From JAADEM01 sp965371855 (GTDB lineage Bacteria; Bacteroidota; Bacteroidia; Bacteroidales; Marinilabiliaceae): a stretch of 32,378 nucleotides of DNA. The notes beneath the pieces are model-generated. The model was not told the origin of the DNA. It saw only the letters and a list, made by a program, of their open reading frames with translations, and searched no databases. Positions 6,216-15,200 of this stretch are shown in pieces. The stretch is from NCBI GenBank assembly GCA_965371855.1, contig CBDUZZ010000054.1, forward strand, positions 1 through 32,378. The letters run 5' to 3'. The first letter of the stretch is position 1. Each line of letters starts with the position of its first letter. The position numbers and the translations under genes are program-made.

Positions 6216-9200
6216 TTAAAATTTGACTCCCATAAACAGAACGTCATCCACTTGTGCTTCTTCACCTTTCCAGTCAGAGAAGCTTTTCTCCACAGCAGCA
6301 AACTGATCTTCCATTGGAAGTTTATGAATATCATTGATAAGGTTCTTTACCCCGGCAGTCATAAACTTTTTCCCTTTGGGACCTCCAAACTGATCAGAGT
6401 AGCCGTCAGTAAATAAGTAGATGCCATCACCTTTTTCGCACTGATATTCAATATTAATAAACGGGCTATTATTACCGGCAGTTATAGTATCACCAATACT
6501 GCGTCGGTTGCCTTTATAAATAGACAGTTCGTCATTAATATAAAGGTAAACAGGACGTTTAGCAGAAGCCAGTCTGACGCGGTTTGTCGGCAAATGAATC
6601 TCAACTATTGATATGTCCATTCCATCCTTTGATTCATTATCATTATTTGACTGTAGCAGAACTTTAATTTCCATATCCAGCCTTTCAAGCATGTCTGCAG
6701 GTGACTTTACTGTTGGCATCTTGAATATATCATTTAACATAGTTGTTCCAATCATAGACATAAAAGCTCCCGGAACTCCATGACCTGTACAATCTGCACA
6801 GCAGATAAGGAAATGATCACCTGATTTGTTAAACCAGTAAAAATCACCACTTACAATGTCACGAGGCTTAAAAAACACAAATGACTGAGGAAATATCTCC
6901 GTAAGCAAAGACATGGCAGGTAAAATAGATGCCTGAATCTTTTTGGCATAGTTTATACTGTCCGTTATGTCACGGTTTTTCCGATTAATAACGATATTTT
7001 GCTCACGTAGTTTTATAGTTTGAGATGCAACCTCTTTTTCAAGCAACTCTTTTTGATGCTTCAGTTGTCTCTCTCTATAGTTTATAAGCAAAAGTATACT
7101 TAATGCAATAAATATTATTGCAAAGACAATAAACCACCATCTTTGCCAAAAGGGTAATTCAATGTTAACAGATACAGAAATTGGATTTATTGTTTGAATT
7201 CCGTCTGAATTAAATGCTCTTATCTTAAACTGGTACCTGCCGGCAGCTATACGATCAAATTCTTTAAAGTTAGTATTTCCCAAACTTCTCCACTTGTCAT
7301 TATCTTCGTCAATACTTTTATCATCCAAAAGATACTCATAGACTATACCTTGCGGATCCTTAAAACTTATACCGGTAAACGAGAATTTGATGTTGTAATT
7401 TTGTCTTCTATATGCATATGGGAGCATAATGCGTTTTGTAAAGTCAACCTTCTTGTCATCAATAGTTATAGATGTAAAGTTCAAAAGAGGTGGAATATTA
7501 TTTTTAACATCCCTGTCAGGAAAATAGTTAATAACACCTTTCTCAGATGCAAACCATAAAGTTGCTATGTCATCAACTGCAACCTGATAAAACTCATCAT
7601 CCATATCGTAACTTTGGCCGTAAATCTTAAATTCCATATTGTTGGCATCTATTGAAGTAAGGCCCGGATGATGGCATATCCAAAGTTTGTTTTTATAGTC
7701 ACATGCTATATGATATCCAAAGTTTTTCTTAAGTCCATCATGAGTAGTCATTTGCAAAATACTGTCCTGAGTCGGTAAATATTTATATATACCGTCAGTA
7801 GTAGATGTTAACCAGAAATTTCCATCTTTATCCTGAGTCATATCACTTATATTGATCTGTTTTCGGTTATCTATTTTAAATCGTTCAATGCCAAGCGTAC
7901 TGTCTATTTTGGTTATCCCTGAATTTTTTGTCCCTATCCAGATGTTTTTATCATTGTCTTTAAACACAAAGTTTATAGTATTATGAAGTAAGCCATCACT
8001 CGTAGAAAAAGTCTTAACAGTGTGTTTCTTAGTGTCAATAATAAAAAAACTGTCCATTGTGCCAAGGTAGATGATATGACCATTGCCCAGTATGTCAGTG
8101 ATTCTTTTCTTCAAAAGCGATGTAGTATAATAATATGGCCTAAACCTCAACTGTCCGGGATCTTTGTAGTATAACCCATTGTTTGCTGTAGCTACCCATA
8201 AAACACCATTGTTTTGTTGATAATATCCTTTAATTATATCCTTGGGTAATCCGAATTCTTCATCATAATATTCATAATTAGTAAAGCAAAAAGGATCTGT
8301 TTTCAACAGACCATTTTTCAGTCCTATCCATAATGCATTTGGTGTTTTATATACCGAATAAACTTTGTTGTCACCAAAACCTATCTCTTCAAGATTATAA
8401 AAGATAAAATAATCTTGGGTTAAGGCAAATATTCCTTCTGTAAAGGAGCCAAACCAGTAGTTCCCCTCCCTGTCGCAAAGTATCTTTTTAATATCATTTT
8501 CTTTAAGCCCGTTTGATGTGTTAAAATTAAAGCTTTCTGTATAACTTTCTGTTGTCCGGTTATAAATAAGTTTTATAACCCCTTTGCCCATTGTGGCTAA
8601 AAGCAAGGTGCCGCTTTTCTCTTCATAAATATCAAGAATAGTTTCATTCTCAATATTAAAATTCATACACAGATCGTTGTTAATAACATGACTGGCGTTA
8701 TCCTCGAAATAGGAATACTGAAAAAATCCTTCGTCATCAGTAGCTATCCAGTACTCATTTGTCTTCCCTCTTTTTTTAACTATTCTGTTTATTTTAGTAA
8801 GGGGAATATCTTTTATCTGCTTAACAGTTGATATTTCATCACTATTGTCAAGAATAACCAGATATAATCCATTTAATGTACCAAGCAAAAATTCTTTTGA
8901 AGATATTGACATTATTGAATAAAACCGAACACGTCCCTTTTTACTCCAATTATAGTTAATTAGTTTAGGCTCATTTGATTCTGATAATTTATACAATCCC
9001 ATTTTTTGATCAATAAACCAGATATTCCCTTTATTGTCTTCACAAATATCTCTTATCGGCTGACTGTTTTCAGAATGCTTAATTTTATGGAAAGTATGAT
9101 CTTTCAAAAAGGAAATATGTCCTTCATTATGTCCAATCCACAACACCCCTTTACTATCGACAAAAAGGCTTTGAACAAAATTCTCAGAGAGAGAATCGTT

Positions 9201-9422
9201 TGTAGTAAAATTAACAAATTCACGTCCATCGTACCGGACTAACCCTTCGCTTGTTCCTGTCCATATATAACCATTAGCTCCTTGAGTAATTGCATATATA
9301 AAATTATCAGGAAGGCCTGAAGATGTATTGTATGTCTTAAATTCAAATGTTTGCCCGGCTACTTTATACTGAGTGACAAGCAATAAAAAAAGAAGGGATA
9401 TTAGAAAAAGTATATGCTTCAT
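6216..9422 (-). CDS. Propeller sensor with Y_Y_Y domain and SpoIIE-type PP2C phosphatase
   Basis: A 1068-residue membrane protein. Domains in order: a signal peptide (1-23); a large periplasmic beta-propeller region with repeated motifs of the two-component-regulator-propeller type such as GYIWTGTSEGLVRYDG and GVLWIGHNEGHISF (about 30-640); a Y_Y_Y domain (about 690-752); one transmembrane helix (about 762-782); a coiled coil (about 785-830); and a PP2C/SpoIIE serine phosphatase (about 845-1066). The metal-binding aspartates are visible at D860 (SGDFYW), D877 (ADCTGHG), D1006 (FTDG) and D1059/D1060 (QVDDV), so the enzyme is likely active. There is no histidine kinase or receiver domain. It is the last gene of the T9SS-linked operon, 42 bases after the unknown exported protein. 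It probably senses an envelope signal and dephosphorylates a cytoplasmic partner, such as an anti-sigma-antagonist protein, which is not in the window. Confidence 0.92.
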   Translation of the reverse strand: MKHILFLISLLFLLLVTQYKVAGQTFEFKTYNTSSGLPDNFIYAITQGANGYIWTGTSEGLVRYDGREFVNFTTNDSLSENFVQSLFVDSKGVLWIGHNEGHISFLKDHTFHKIKHSENSQPIRDICEDNKGNIWFIDQKMGLYKLSESNEPKLINYNWSKKGRVRFYSIMSISSKEFLLGTLNGLYLVILDNSDEISTVKQIKDIPLTKINRIVKKRGKTNEYWIATDDEGFFQYSYFEDNASHVINNDLCMNFNIENETILDIYEEKSGTLLLATMGKGVIKLIYNRTTESYTESFNFNTSNGLKENDIKKILCDREGNYWFGSFTEGIFALTQDYFIFYNLEEIGFGDNKVYSVYKTPNALWIGLKNGLLKTDPFCFTNYEYYDEEFGLPKDIIKGYYQQNNGVLWVATANNGLYYKDPGQLRFRPYYYTTSLLKKRITDILGNGHIIYLGTMDSFFIIDTKKHTVKTFSTSDGLLHNTINFVFKDNDKNIWIGTKNSGITKIDSTLGIERFKIDNRKQINISDMTQDKDGNFWLTSTTDGIYKYLPTQDSILQMTTHDGLKKNFGYHIACDYKNKLWICHHPGLTSIDANNMEFKIYGQSYDMDDEFYQVAVDDIATLWFASEKGVINYFPDRDVKNNIPPLLNFTSITIDDKKVDFTKRIMLPYAYRRQNYNIKFSFTGISFKDPQGIVYEYLLDDKSIDEDNDKWRSLGNTNFKEFDRIAAGRYQFKIRAFNSDGIQTINPISVSVNIELPFWQRWWFIVFAIIFIALSILLLINYRERQLKHQKELLEKEVASQTIKLREQNIVINRKNRDITDSINYAKKIQASILPAMSLLTEIFPQSFVFFKPRDIVSGDFYWFNKSGDHFLICCADCTGHGVPGAFMSMIGTTMLNDIFKMPTVKSPADMLERLDMEIKVLLQSNNDNESKDGMDISIVEIHLPTNRVRLASAKRPVYLYINDELSIYKGNRRSIGDTITAGNNSPFINIEYQCEKGDGIYLFTDGYSDQFGGPKGKKFMTAGVKNLINDIHKLPMEDQFAAVEKSFSDWKGEEAQVDDVLFMGVKF

Positions 9423-9464
9423 GTTAAGAGTTATTTTCTCGTATAAGTATATGTATCAAAAAAA

Positions 9465-10433
9465 TCAAAATCCTTCAATACTTATACTACTTTGATATTT
9501 GTATTCTCCAATAGGGATACTAAAGAATGGTAATTTTTCGCCATACTGGTTTTCCAGATATATTACAACATTATTGTTTTTAATATAACCTGATTGATTT
9601 TTGATCATCTGCAGATCCAGAGAATTGGTTTTTTCTTCATCAAATATTTCATGAGTACTGGAGACCCATTTGCTATCACCCCCTATATCCATAAGTTCAT
9701 CTCCCGGTCTGGCAAGAGACACAATCTGTATGCGTCCATCGTTGTCCCAGTCGAAGTTTGTTTGTTTAATAGAAACAACCTTCTCATCTATGTGCGGATA
9801 TATATGAGCTACCTCATGAATATCATCATGAAGCCTGAATTTATATTTGTAATAAAAAGCTGATGCTCCTTCTACATCATGATTTCTGTCAGAATGGTTA
9901 CTAAGGTATAGGTTGTATAGATTTCCGTCATCACCTTTAGTTCCTTCAATAATTATTTTAAAAACATAACCTCCAAATTCGGAACGTAACTCCCCCTCAG
10001 AAGGATTGAATGGTCCGAAAGTGTACCATTTACTATCATATTTAGAGTTTTCACCAAATTCTTTTGAAGCAAGTAATGTTCCGCTATCATAGTTACCATC
10101 CATAACCATATCCTGAGCATCTTTTTCCGACCAGACACCTTTCCCTCCAAAAAAACTGTAACTCATTCGGGTATCCCAATCACCTTTTTGTTCATCAATA
10201 TTACCTCCGGTATCAGGATCAAAGACCCTCAGATAAATTGGTTCGCTATAATTCTCAGGTACTTTACAAAAAATAATCTGGCAGAAATTATCATCTCCCC
10301 ATGTTATATCTCCATCACTTCCAAATGTTACCAGATGGGGTATATTCTCGTCTAACCCGGGAACAGGTTGTGCAAATGCAGAAGTCAATCCTAATAATAG
10401 AATTAACGTTAATACAATAATTTTTTTGAACAT
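9465..10433 (-). CDS. Exported protein of unknown function
   Basis: A 322-residue protein that I do not recognise. It has a clear signal peptide (MFKKIIVLTLILLLGLTSAFA, cleaved near residue 21). The mature part is acidic and rich in aromatic and glycine residues with beta-strand-like spacing, for example FGSDGDITWGDDNF and YFFGGKG-like segments, and has only two cysteines, near residues 52 and 56. There is no sorting domain, lipobox or membrane segment, so it is probably periplasmic or outer-membrane associated. It lies 10 bases after the PD40-PKD gene and 42 bases before the propeller-phosphatase sensor, so it is almost certainly part of the same operon. It may be a cargo or partner protein of that surface system, or a ligand of the sensor. 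No enzyme motif was found. Confidence 0.75.
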   Translation of the reverse strand: MFKKIIVLTLILLLGLTSAFAQPVPGLDENIPHLVTFGSDGDITWGDDNFCQIIFCKVPENYSEPIYLRVFDPDTGGNIDEQKGDWDTRMSYSFFGGKGVWSEKDAQDMVMDGNYDSGTLLASKEFGENSKYDSKWYTFGPFNPSEGELRSEFGGYVFKIIIEGTKGDDGNLYNLYLSNHSDRNHDVEGASAFYYKYKFRLHDDIHEVAHIYPHIDEKVVSIKQTNFDWDNDGRIQIVSLARPGDELMDIGGDSKWVSSTHEIFDEEKTNSLDLQMIKNQSGYIKNNNVVIYLENQYGEKLPFFSIPIGEYKYQSSISIEGF

Positions 10434-10443
10434 GATACTTTAG

Positions 10444-11856
10444 TTATTCTGTTATAACAATTGTTTTGGAGTTACACATTTTTTCATCCGGTTGTGATTT
10501 TGATAATACACCACATGAAATAGTATAAACTCCCGGTTTGCGAAATGTATACGTAACTTCACTCCCTTTTGTTTTAAAACCGTCACCAAAATTCCAATAA
10601 AAATCATCCGGCTCAAAATCCCGAAAGAACGAACGGGCTGTGTTAAAGGCAACCGCAGTATTTATCCTGGCTGTATCAGGAGAAGATATATATACCTGTT
10701 TTTTTCTTTTTATATCAAGGTCATAAGTAGAAATGTAGCCTTCTTTAATTTCCCCCTCCTTATCGACTACTCGTAATACAACATGATATTTACCCGGTCC
10801 GGGAAAACAATGATGTACTTTCATGCCTTCCTTCTTAGTACCATCTCCCATGTCCCATTTAAATTTAAATCGTACAGTGTCTTTGTCTTTCATCTTTTTT
10901 TCAAACAATATGCCACAGTATTCTATCTTCTTCTGTGGAATAACATTGTCAAATATTGGAAATTGTGGGTCTGTACGGTAAATTCCATCTGTTCCTGAGC
11001 GATTTGATGTAAAAAAGCCCCAGTCTTCAGGCACTGCGATAAAATAGGCATAATCATTATCAGCAGAGTTGTAAGGCTCACCAATATTCACAGGGTCTGT
11101 CCATCCGTCCTTCGTTTGAATAGTGTAAAAAATATCAAGACCACCCATACCACTTAATCCATCAGATGCAAAATACAATTTTCCTGAAGGGTGATAATAC
11201 GGGGTAACCTCTGTTTGAGGAGTATTAATTTTGGTTCCTAAATTTTGTGGTTCACTCCATGTGCCATTAACATTTTCGCTATAGAAGATATCTGTTTTTC
11301 CAAATCCGTTGTTCATATCCGACACGAAGAAAAGATACCTGCCATCAGGAGAGAGTGTTGGTTGACCAGTATTATAATTTCTACGCGAATTAAACGGCAG
11401 TGATTTAGGCCTCAACCATTTCCCTGCACTATTTTTTGTAGAAACGTATACGCCTAATCCGTTTCCGTTGCGGTTTTTTTTACTTTTACTATATGTGTCG
11501 TAATGATTGCGAGTGAGATATACCGTGTTTCCGTCATCGGCAAACCAAACCTGCCCGTTACTAAAAATAGTATTAAGAGTGTTATCAAACTCTTGAGGAT
11601 TACTCCATGTGCTATCAGGTTTTAGCCTGGTAATATAGAGATGAAACAGCAAATTGTCATTTTCATCAGAATAATTTTTTATAACTGATGCTCTCCTGTT
11701 TGATGCAAAAATCAAAGACGAGTCAATATAACATGGGAACAGTTCCTCTGAATACTTATTATTAAAAGGCAGAGGAGTAATCTTTACATCCTGAGCGAAT
11801 ATACCTCCTGTCAGAATAACGATACTTAAAAATATGGTTGAGATTAGTCTTAACAT
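10444..11856 (-). CDS. Exported PD40 (TolB-like propeller) and PKD-repeat protein
   Basis: A 470-residue exported protein with a signal peptide ending near residue 21 (GGIFAQ). A WD40-like PD40 propeller occupies about 40-300, with repeats such as PTLSPDGRYLFFVSDMNNG and GKLYFASDGLSGMGG. Two PKD domains follow (about 318-385 and 395-468), marked by KWDMGDGTKKEG and YWNFGDGFKTKG. T9SS-associated PD40 proteins in Bacteroidota, such as PorE-type proteins, normally end in a peptidoglycan-binding OmpA domain. Here that end is absent and PKD domains take its place. The gene is 11 bases downstream of the PorP/SprF gene, the usual neighbour. A role in the outer-membrane surface complex is likely; direct function is unknown. 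Confidence 0.85.
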   Translation of the reverse strand: MLRLISTIFLSIVILTGGIFAQDVKITPLPFNNKYSEELFPCYIDSSLIFASNRRASVIKNYSDENDNLLFHLYITRLKPDSTWSNPQEFDNTLNTIFSNGQVWFADDGNTVYLTRNHYDTYSKSKKNRNGNGLGVYVSTKNSAGKWLRPKSLPFNSRRNYNTGQPTLSPDGRYLFFVSDMNNGFGKTDIFYSENVNGTWSEPQNLGTKINTPQTEVTPYYHPSGKLYFASDGLSGMGGLDIFYTIQTKDGWTDPVNIGEPYNSADNDYAYFIAVPEDWGFFTSNRSGTDGIYRTDPQFPIFDNVIPQKKIEYCGILFEKKMKDKDTVRFKFKWDMGDGTKKEGMKVHHCFPGPGKYHVVLRVVDKEGEIKEGYISTYDLDIKRKKQVYISSPDTARINTAVAFNTARSFFRDFEPDDFYWNFGDGFKTKGSEVTYTFRKPGVYTISCGVLSKSQPDEKMCNSKTIVITE

Positions 11857-11867
11857 GCCTTATATGT

Positions 11868-12779
11868 TTAAAAAAACTTAGGATTTGGAGTATTTATTTT
11901 AAAACTAAAATCATATTGAATTGATATTTCATGGGTTCCGTTATTATAAGATCCGATGTCTCCAATTGAGTAATCAAAACTATATGCAAACCGTAATTGC
12001 GGTGTTATTTGAAACCCCAATAATCCAACAATTTCATCAGTTGTGCGATAGGATACTCCTACCCATAACAGTCTGTTATATATTACTGTTGCATTTATAT
12101 CAGTATAGAGTTCAGACATAAGTCCATCGTACTGTGCCATAAATGAGGGCTGAACAATCCATTTTTCTCCTGCCGAAAAAGCGTATCCAGCAGTAGCTAT
12201 GTAATTGATTTGTGCCAAATCGAAATTAATGTCACCTGTTTCAAATTCGTTTTGAACAAAAAATGACGGGATAGAAACTCCTGCAAAAAACTTATTGGAG
12301 TATATACTAACGCCAAAACCTACGGTAGGACTAAAGCTACTTTCATTAGCTGCAAAAGAATCGTCGTTACCGTCAATAGTAATAACATCAGCCCAATTTG
12401 CTGACATAAAATTACCTCCGCCTGAGACAGCAAATCCCAGCCAGGTTTTGTCGTTTGTTTTAATCCTGTAAGTGTACGACAAAGAGAAACCGGTGTGTTG
12501 CGAAACGGCATACTGCTGATTAAACAAATCGAGCCCTAAAGCTATTTTTTCATTTTTCAGGGGAGTATGACCTGAGAAATATTGACCTGTAGGTGAGCCG
12601 TTCACTCCTGCCCATTTTTTCCGGAAAGAGCCGAAAAGTGATAATGCCTCCCGGGAGCCCCCAAAGGCTTTATTTATAGCATATCGATTGTGCATATACT
12701 GGCTCATGCTTAAGTCGTACTGCGCCTCCGCAAAACCACAGAAGAACAAAAACAGGCTATATATTATAATTTTCTTCAT
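11868..12779 (-). CDS. PorP/SprF family outer-membrane protein (type IX secretion)
   Basis: Encodes a protein of about 303 residues with a signal peptide (MKKIIIYSLFLFFCGFAEAQ) and an outer-membrane beta-barrel-like body. The start YDLSMSQYMHNRYAINKAFGG and the end with alternating aromatic strands (LRFAYSFDYSIGDIGSYNNGTHEISIQY) are typical of the PorP/SprF family, which supports T9SS export or surface anchoring of gliding adhesins. An alternative GTG start at 12785 overlaps the upstream stop (TAGTG) and adds two residues. I prefer the ATG at 12779 because it gives a standard signal peptide. Translational coupling to the upstream sorting-domain protein is likely, and that protein is the natural substrate or partner. 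Confidence 0.92.
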   Translation of the reverse strand: MKKIIIYSLFLFFCGFAEAQYDLSMSQYMHNRYAINKAFGGSREALSLFGSFRKKWAGVNGSPTGQYFSGHTPLKNEKIALGLDLFNQQYAVSQHTGFSLSYTYRIKTNDKTWLGFAVSGGGNFMSANWADVITIDGNDDSFAANESSFSPTVGFGVSIYSNKFFAGVSIPSFFVQNEFETGDINFDLAQINYIATAGYAFSAGEKWIVQPSFMAQYDGLMSELYTDINATVIYNRLLWVGVSYRTTDEIVGLLGFQITPQLRFAYSFDYSIGDIGSYNNGTHEISIQYDFSFKINTPNPKFF

Positions 12780-12784
12780 TGGCA

Positions 12785-15016
12785 CTATTCGGTCTTTGAG
12801 CGTTTAATGATAAGGTACTCTTTTATGGGATCAATATTATCACCGGTAAAAATATAGTAATAAGTATCATCGTCTAGTGGTGATCCATCCATGTTTGTCC
12901 CATCCCAATCATTGCTGTAATTCTTTTCAGAGTGCACCAGTTTCCCTTTCCGGTCGAATACTTTAAGTTCATTCCCCGGTATCTGATCTGCTCCCATTAT
13001 TTTGAATAAGTCATTAACCCCATCACCATTAGGTGAAAAGCCCGTTGGGTTAGTTAAACCTTTAATTTCAATTACAACATCATCTGTATGGTCTTCACAT
13101 ACTCCGTTCGACAAAGTCCATGAAAGAGTTTGCACACCCATTTTAAGATTACTCGCTATTGCACCGGGATCATTGACATCATCAAACGAAATATCAGAAT
13201 TAGAGGCAGACCATGTTCCAATTCCGGCATCAGCAGGATCTGCATCAAGTGTTGTGTTAAACTCAAGGTAAAGTTTTTTATCATTTCCCGCATTAGGAGC
13301 TAAAGGCATCTGATCAAAACGGATTATTACCACATCAGAAGAAGTACAAGATGCATTTTTGCTGTTAGTTTCTGTCCAGGTTAAAGATTGTTCACCAAAT
13401 GCAGCGGAGGTGAAACCTGTGGAAGAACTGTTTATATCGTCAAAAGCACCGTTTCCCTGCCAATGTCCGAATGTATTTGTAATACTTGCAACAGCATTCA
13501 ACTGTATCTGATCGCTGCAAACAGGATCGTACATTCCTGCATTTGCAATCGGCATTTCATCAACAGTAATGATATAATCTTTATTTAGTTGAGTAACACA
13601 GCCATATGTTCCGACTATTGAATCAAAAGTAACTGTTATCGTTGATTCCGGTGAAAAATCTTTTGTTTCAGCCGGGGTGTTAAGAACTAAATCTGTACCA
13701 CTACCATCAATATTGTAAGTCAAAGTCCAGGGGCTGTTACCTGTTGCATTAAGCGTAAGTGTTGCTGTACTTCCCTGACAGATAGCTATGTCTTTACTGT
13801 AAATGAGATCGGGAAGCTTTGCAAAAACAACTCCAATTTTGTTAGAGTCTTTACAACTCAAGACCGGTTCTGTTTCTGTCCAGAATAAAGTGTCTATAAC
13901 ATGTGTAATAACTGATGTAACACTTGCCAATGTATTGGAAGAGGTTGGTACATCAAAAGAAACACTACCGTACTTTGACGTCCACATGCCGGTATTTCCT
14001 GGATTTTCTAATGTGGCTTCCAGTGTAGTTGTTAGTTCACCGCAAACAATTTTATCTTCACCGGCATAGGCAGCCGGCTTCAGGTCGGTAACAACACCTG
14101 TCCCTGTCATATCTTTTGCGCGGGCATAACACTGTTTACCACTGCGGGTGTCACTCATAGATGTAATAGTATAGTTTTGATTACCGGTTGCCGGAACACT
14201 GAAAATATCCGGAGTAACAGAATTATCATTTCTGTTGTAACTGTTTGTTCCGTCAGAAACGGTATATGAATATGGAGCAAAGGAGCTGTTGTAGTTAACG
14301 GTAAGTGTTATCTGATTAGAGTTTCCGTCGGTTGAACAGATAGTTTCAGAGCCTGACAATGATGCCACAGGACTACCCAGAAGCTCAACATCCACCGAGG
14401 AAGAATCTTTACAAACTCCACTCTCTTCTATAAACCAAAGGGTGTATGTTCCCAAATCATTTGCTTCAAAAGTTGTTGCAGGATCATTTATGTCAGCAAA
14501 TATCCCGTCAGCTGTTTCTGCCCAGTAATGAGGATTCGAAGCATCTCCGGGAGTTGCAGTCATTGTTGCTGTATAACCACACAGAGCAGATATGTCGTTG
14601 CCTGCACCAGGAGTGGGTAGGTGATCAACCGTAATGTCCATTGATTCACCAGTAACCTCTGCACCATCGCCAGGATAACTCCAATCACCTGTTGTGTCAT
14701 CATAAACTCTTACTATACTAATTGTGGTATTATTACTTACAGTAAGTGTGGTTACCCAATTTGCATCAAAGATAGGATCAAATTCGGTATATATAACGGA
14801 ACCACTAGTTTCTGTATTCAGGACTTCATAAGCAATGCCGAAAGGAGCTGTTCCGGTAAATTTAACTTTAAATGAAATTACACCTGTTTCACAAATAGCA
14901 GTATCAGCACTAACAACTTCGGCCGAGGGGGTTTGAGCCAATAAATTTGATGAAAGAAAAATCAATAAAATGTATAACCCAAAGATGATTGATTTGTTAG
15001 AAGGCTCCTTTTTCAT
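12785..15016 (-). CDS. Large secreted repeat protein with type-B T9SS C-terminal sorting domain
   Basis: A 743-residue surface protein. An N-terminal signal peptide ends near residue 27 (SSNLLAQ). About seven Ig/PKD-like repeats follow (28-650) in two alternating forms: one beginning with an ICxxG-type turn, as in AICQGSTATLTLNATG, and one with AGxD followed by GxW and ending LSWTLSNGVCEDHTDDVVI. The C-terminal domain (about 655-743) is the gliding-motility-associated type-B sorting signal, with PTGFSPNGDGVNDLF, KVFDRKGKLV and DWDGTNMDGSPLDDDTYYY. These proteins are exported by the T9SS and kept at the cell surface. It is the first gene of the operon leading to PorP/SprF, PD40-PKD, the unknown protein and the sensor. 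An adhesin or matrix role is likely; ligand unknown. Confidence 0.92.
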   Translation of the reverse strand: MKKEPSNKSIIFGLYILLIFLSSNLLAQTPSAEVVSADTAICETGVISFKVKFTGTAPFGIAYEVLNTETSGSVIYTEFDPIFDANWVTTLTVSNNTTISIVRVYDDTTGDWSYPGDGAEVTGESMDITVDHLPTPGAGNDISALCGYTATMTATPGDASNPHYWAETADGIFADINDPATTFEANDLGTYTLWFIEESGVCKDSSSVDVELLGSPVASLSGSETICSTDGNSNQITLTVNYNSSFAPYSYTVSDGTNSYNRNDNSVTPDIFSVPATGNQNYTITSMSDTRSGKQCYARAKDMTGTGVVTDLKPAAYAGEDKIVCGELTTTLEATLENPGNTGMWTSKYGSVSFDVPTSSNTLASVTSVITHVIDTLFWTETEPVLSCKDSNKIGVVFAKLPDLIYSKDIAICQGSTATLTLNATGNSPWTLTYNIDGSGTDLVLNTPAETKDFSPESTITVTFDSIVGTYGCVTQLNKDYIITVDEMPIANAGMYDPVCSDQIQLNAVASITNTFGHWQGNGAFDDINSSSTGFTSAAFGEQSLTWTETNSKNASCTSSDVVIIRFDQMPLAPNAGNDKKLYLEFNTTLDADPADAGIGTWSASNSDISFDDVNDPGAIASNLKMGVQTLSWTLSNGVCEDHTDDVVIEIKGLTNPTGFSPNGDGVNDLFKIMGADQIPGNELKVFDRKGKLVHSEKNYSNDWDGTNMDGSPLDDDTYYYIFTGDNIDPIKEYLIIKRSKTE

Positions 15017-15072
15017 AAAAAAGATTTTGTCCCAAAAATTTATTTGGTAAATAATTTAATACCAAAACCATA

Positions 15073-15080
15073 CAAACATA
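15073..15080 (-). promoter_or_regulatory. Candidate -7 element of the T9SS-linked operon
   Basis: The minus strand reads TATGTTTG, an exact TAnnTTTG match, 57 bases upstream of the start of the sorting-domain gene. The region beyond it is A/T-rich and has no sharp -33 element. As no comparable match occurs in the short gaps further down, this may be the main promoter for the five genes 15016-6216. Confidence 0.5.
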
Positions 15081-15155
15081 GTTAAAAAACTTTAAAAAAA
15101 TATGGGTTAAAGTTTGCGTTTTTAACTTTCTGTTTATTATTTCGGGCTATTCGTC

Positions 15156-15184
15156 AAAAAAAACTATTACTGTATAAACGTAAT
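15156..15184 (-). terminator. Probable intrinsic terminator after the TlpA-like gene
   Basis: On the minus strand the stem ATTAC/GTAAT with a 9-base loop is followed one or two bases later by eight consecutive T residues (A at 15156-15163 on the plus strand). The stem is short and AT-rich, so termination may be weak. It separates the TlpA-like gene (end 15201) from the T9SS operon promoter near 15080. Confidence 0.45.
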
Positions 15185-15200
15185 TGAATAAAAAAGGTTA

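Noticed and set aside
12780..12785. GTG start of the PorP/SprF gene overlapping the upstream stop.
   Set aside because: It adds only two residues before a standard MKKII-type signal peptide; the ATG at 12779 is the simpler start.
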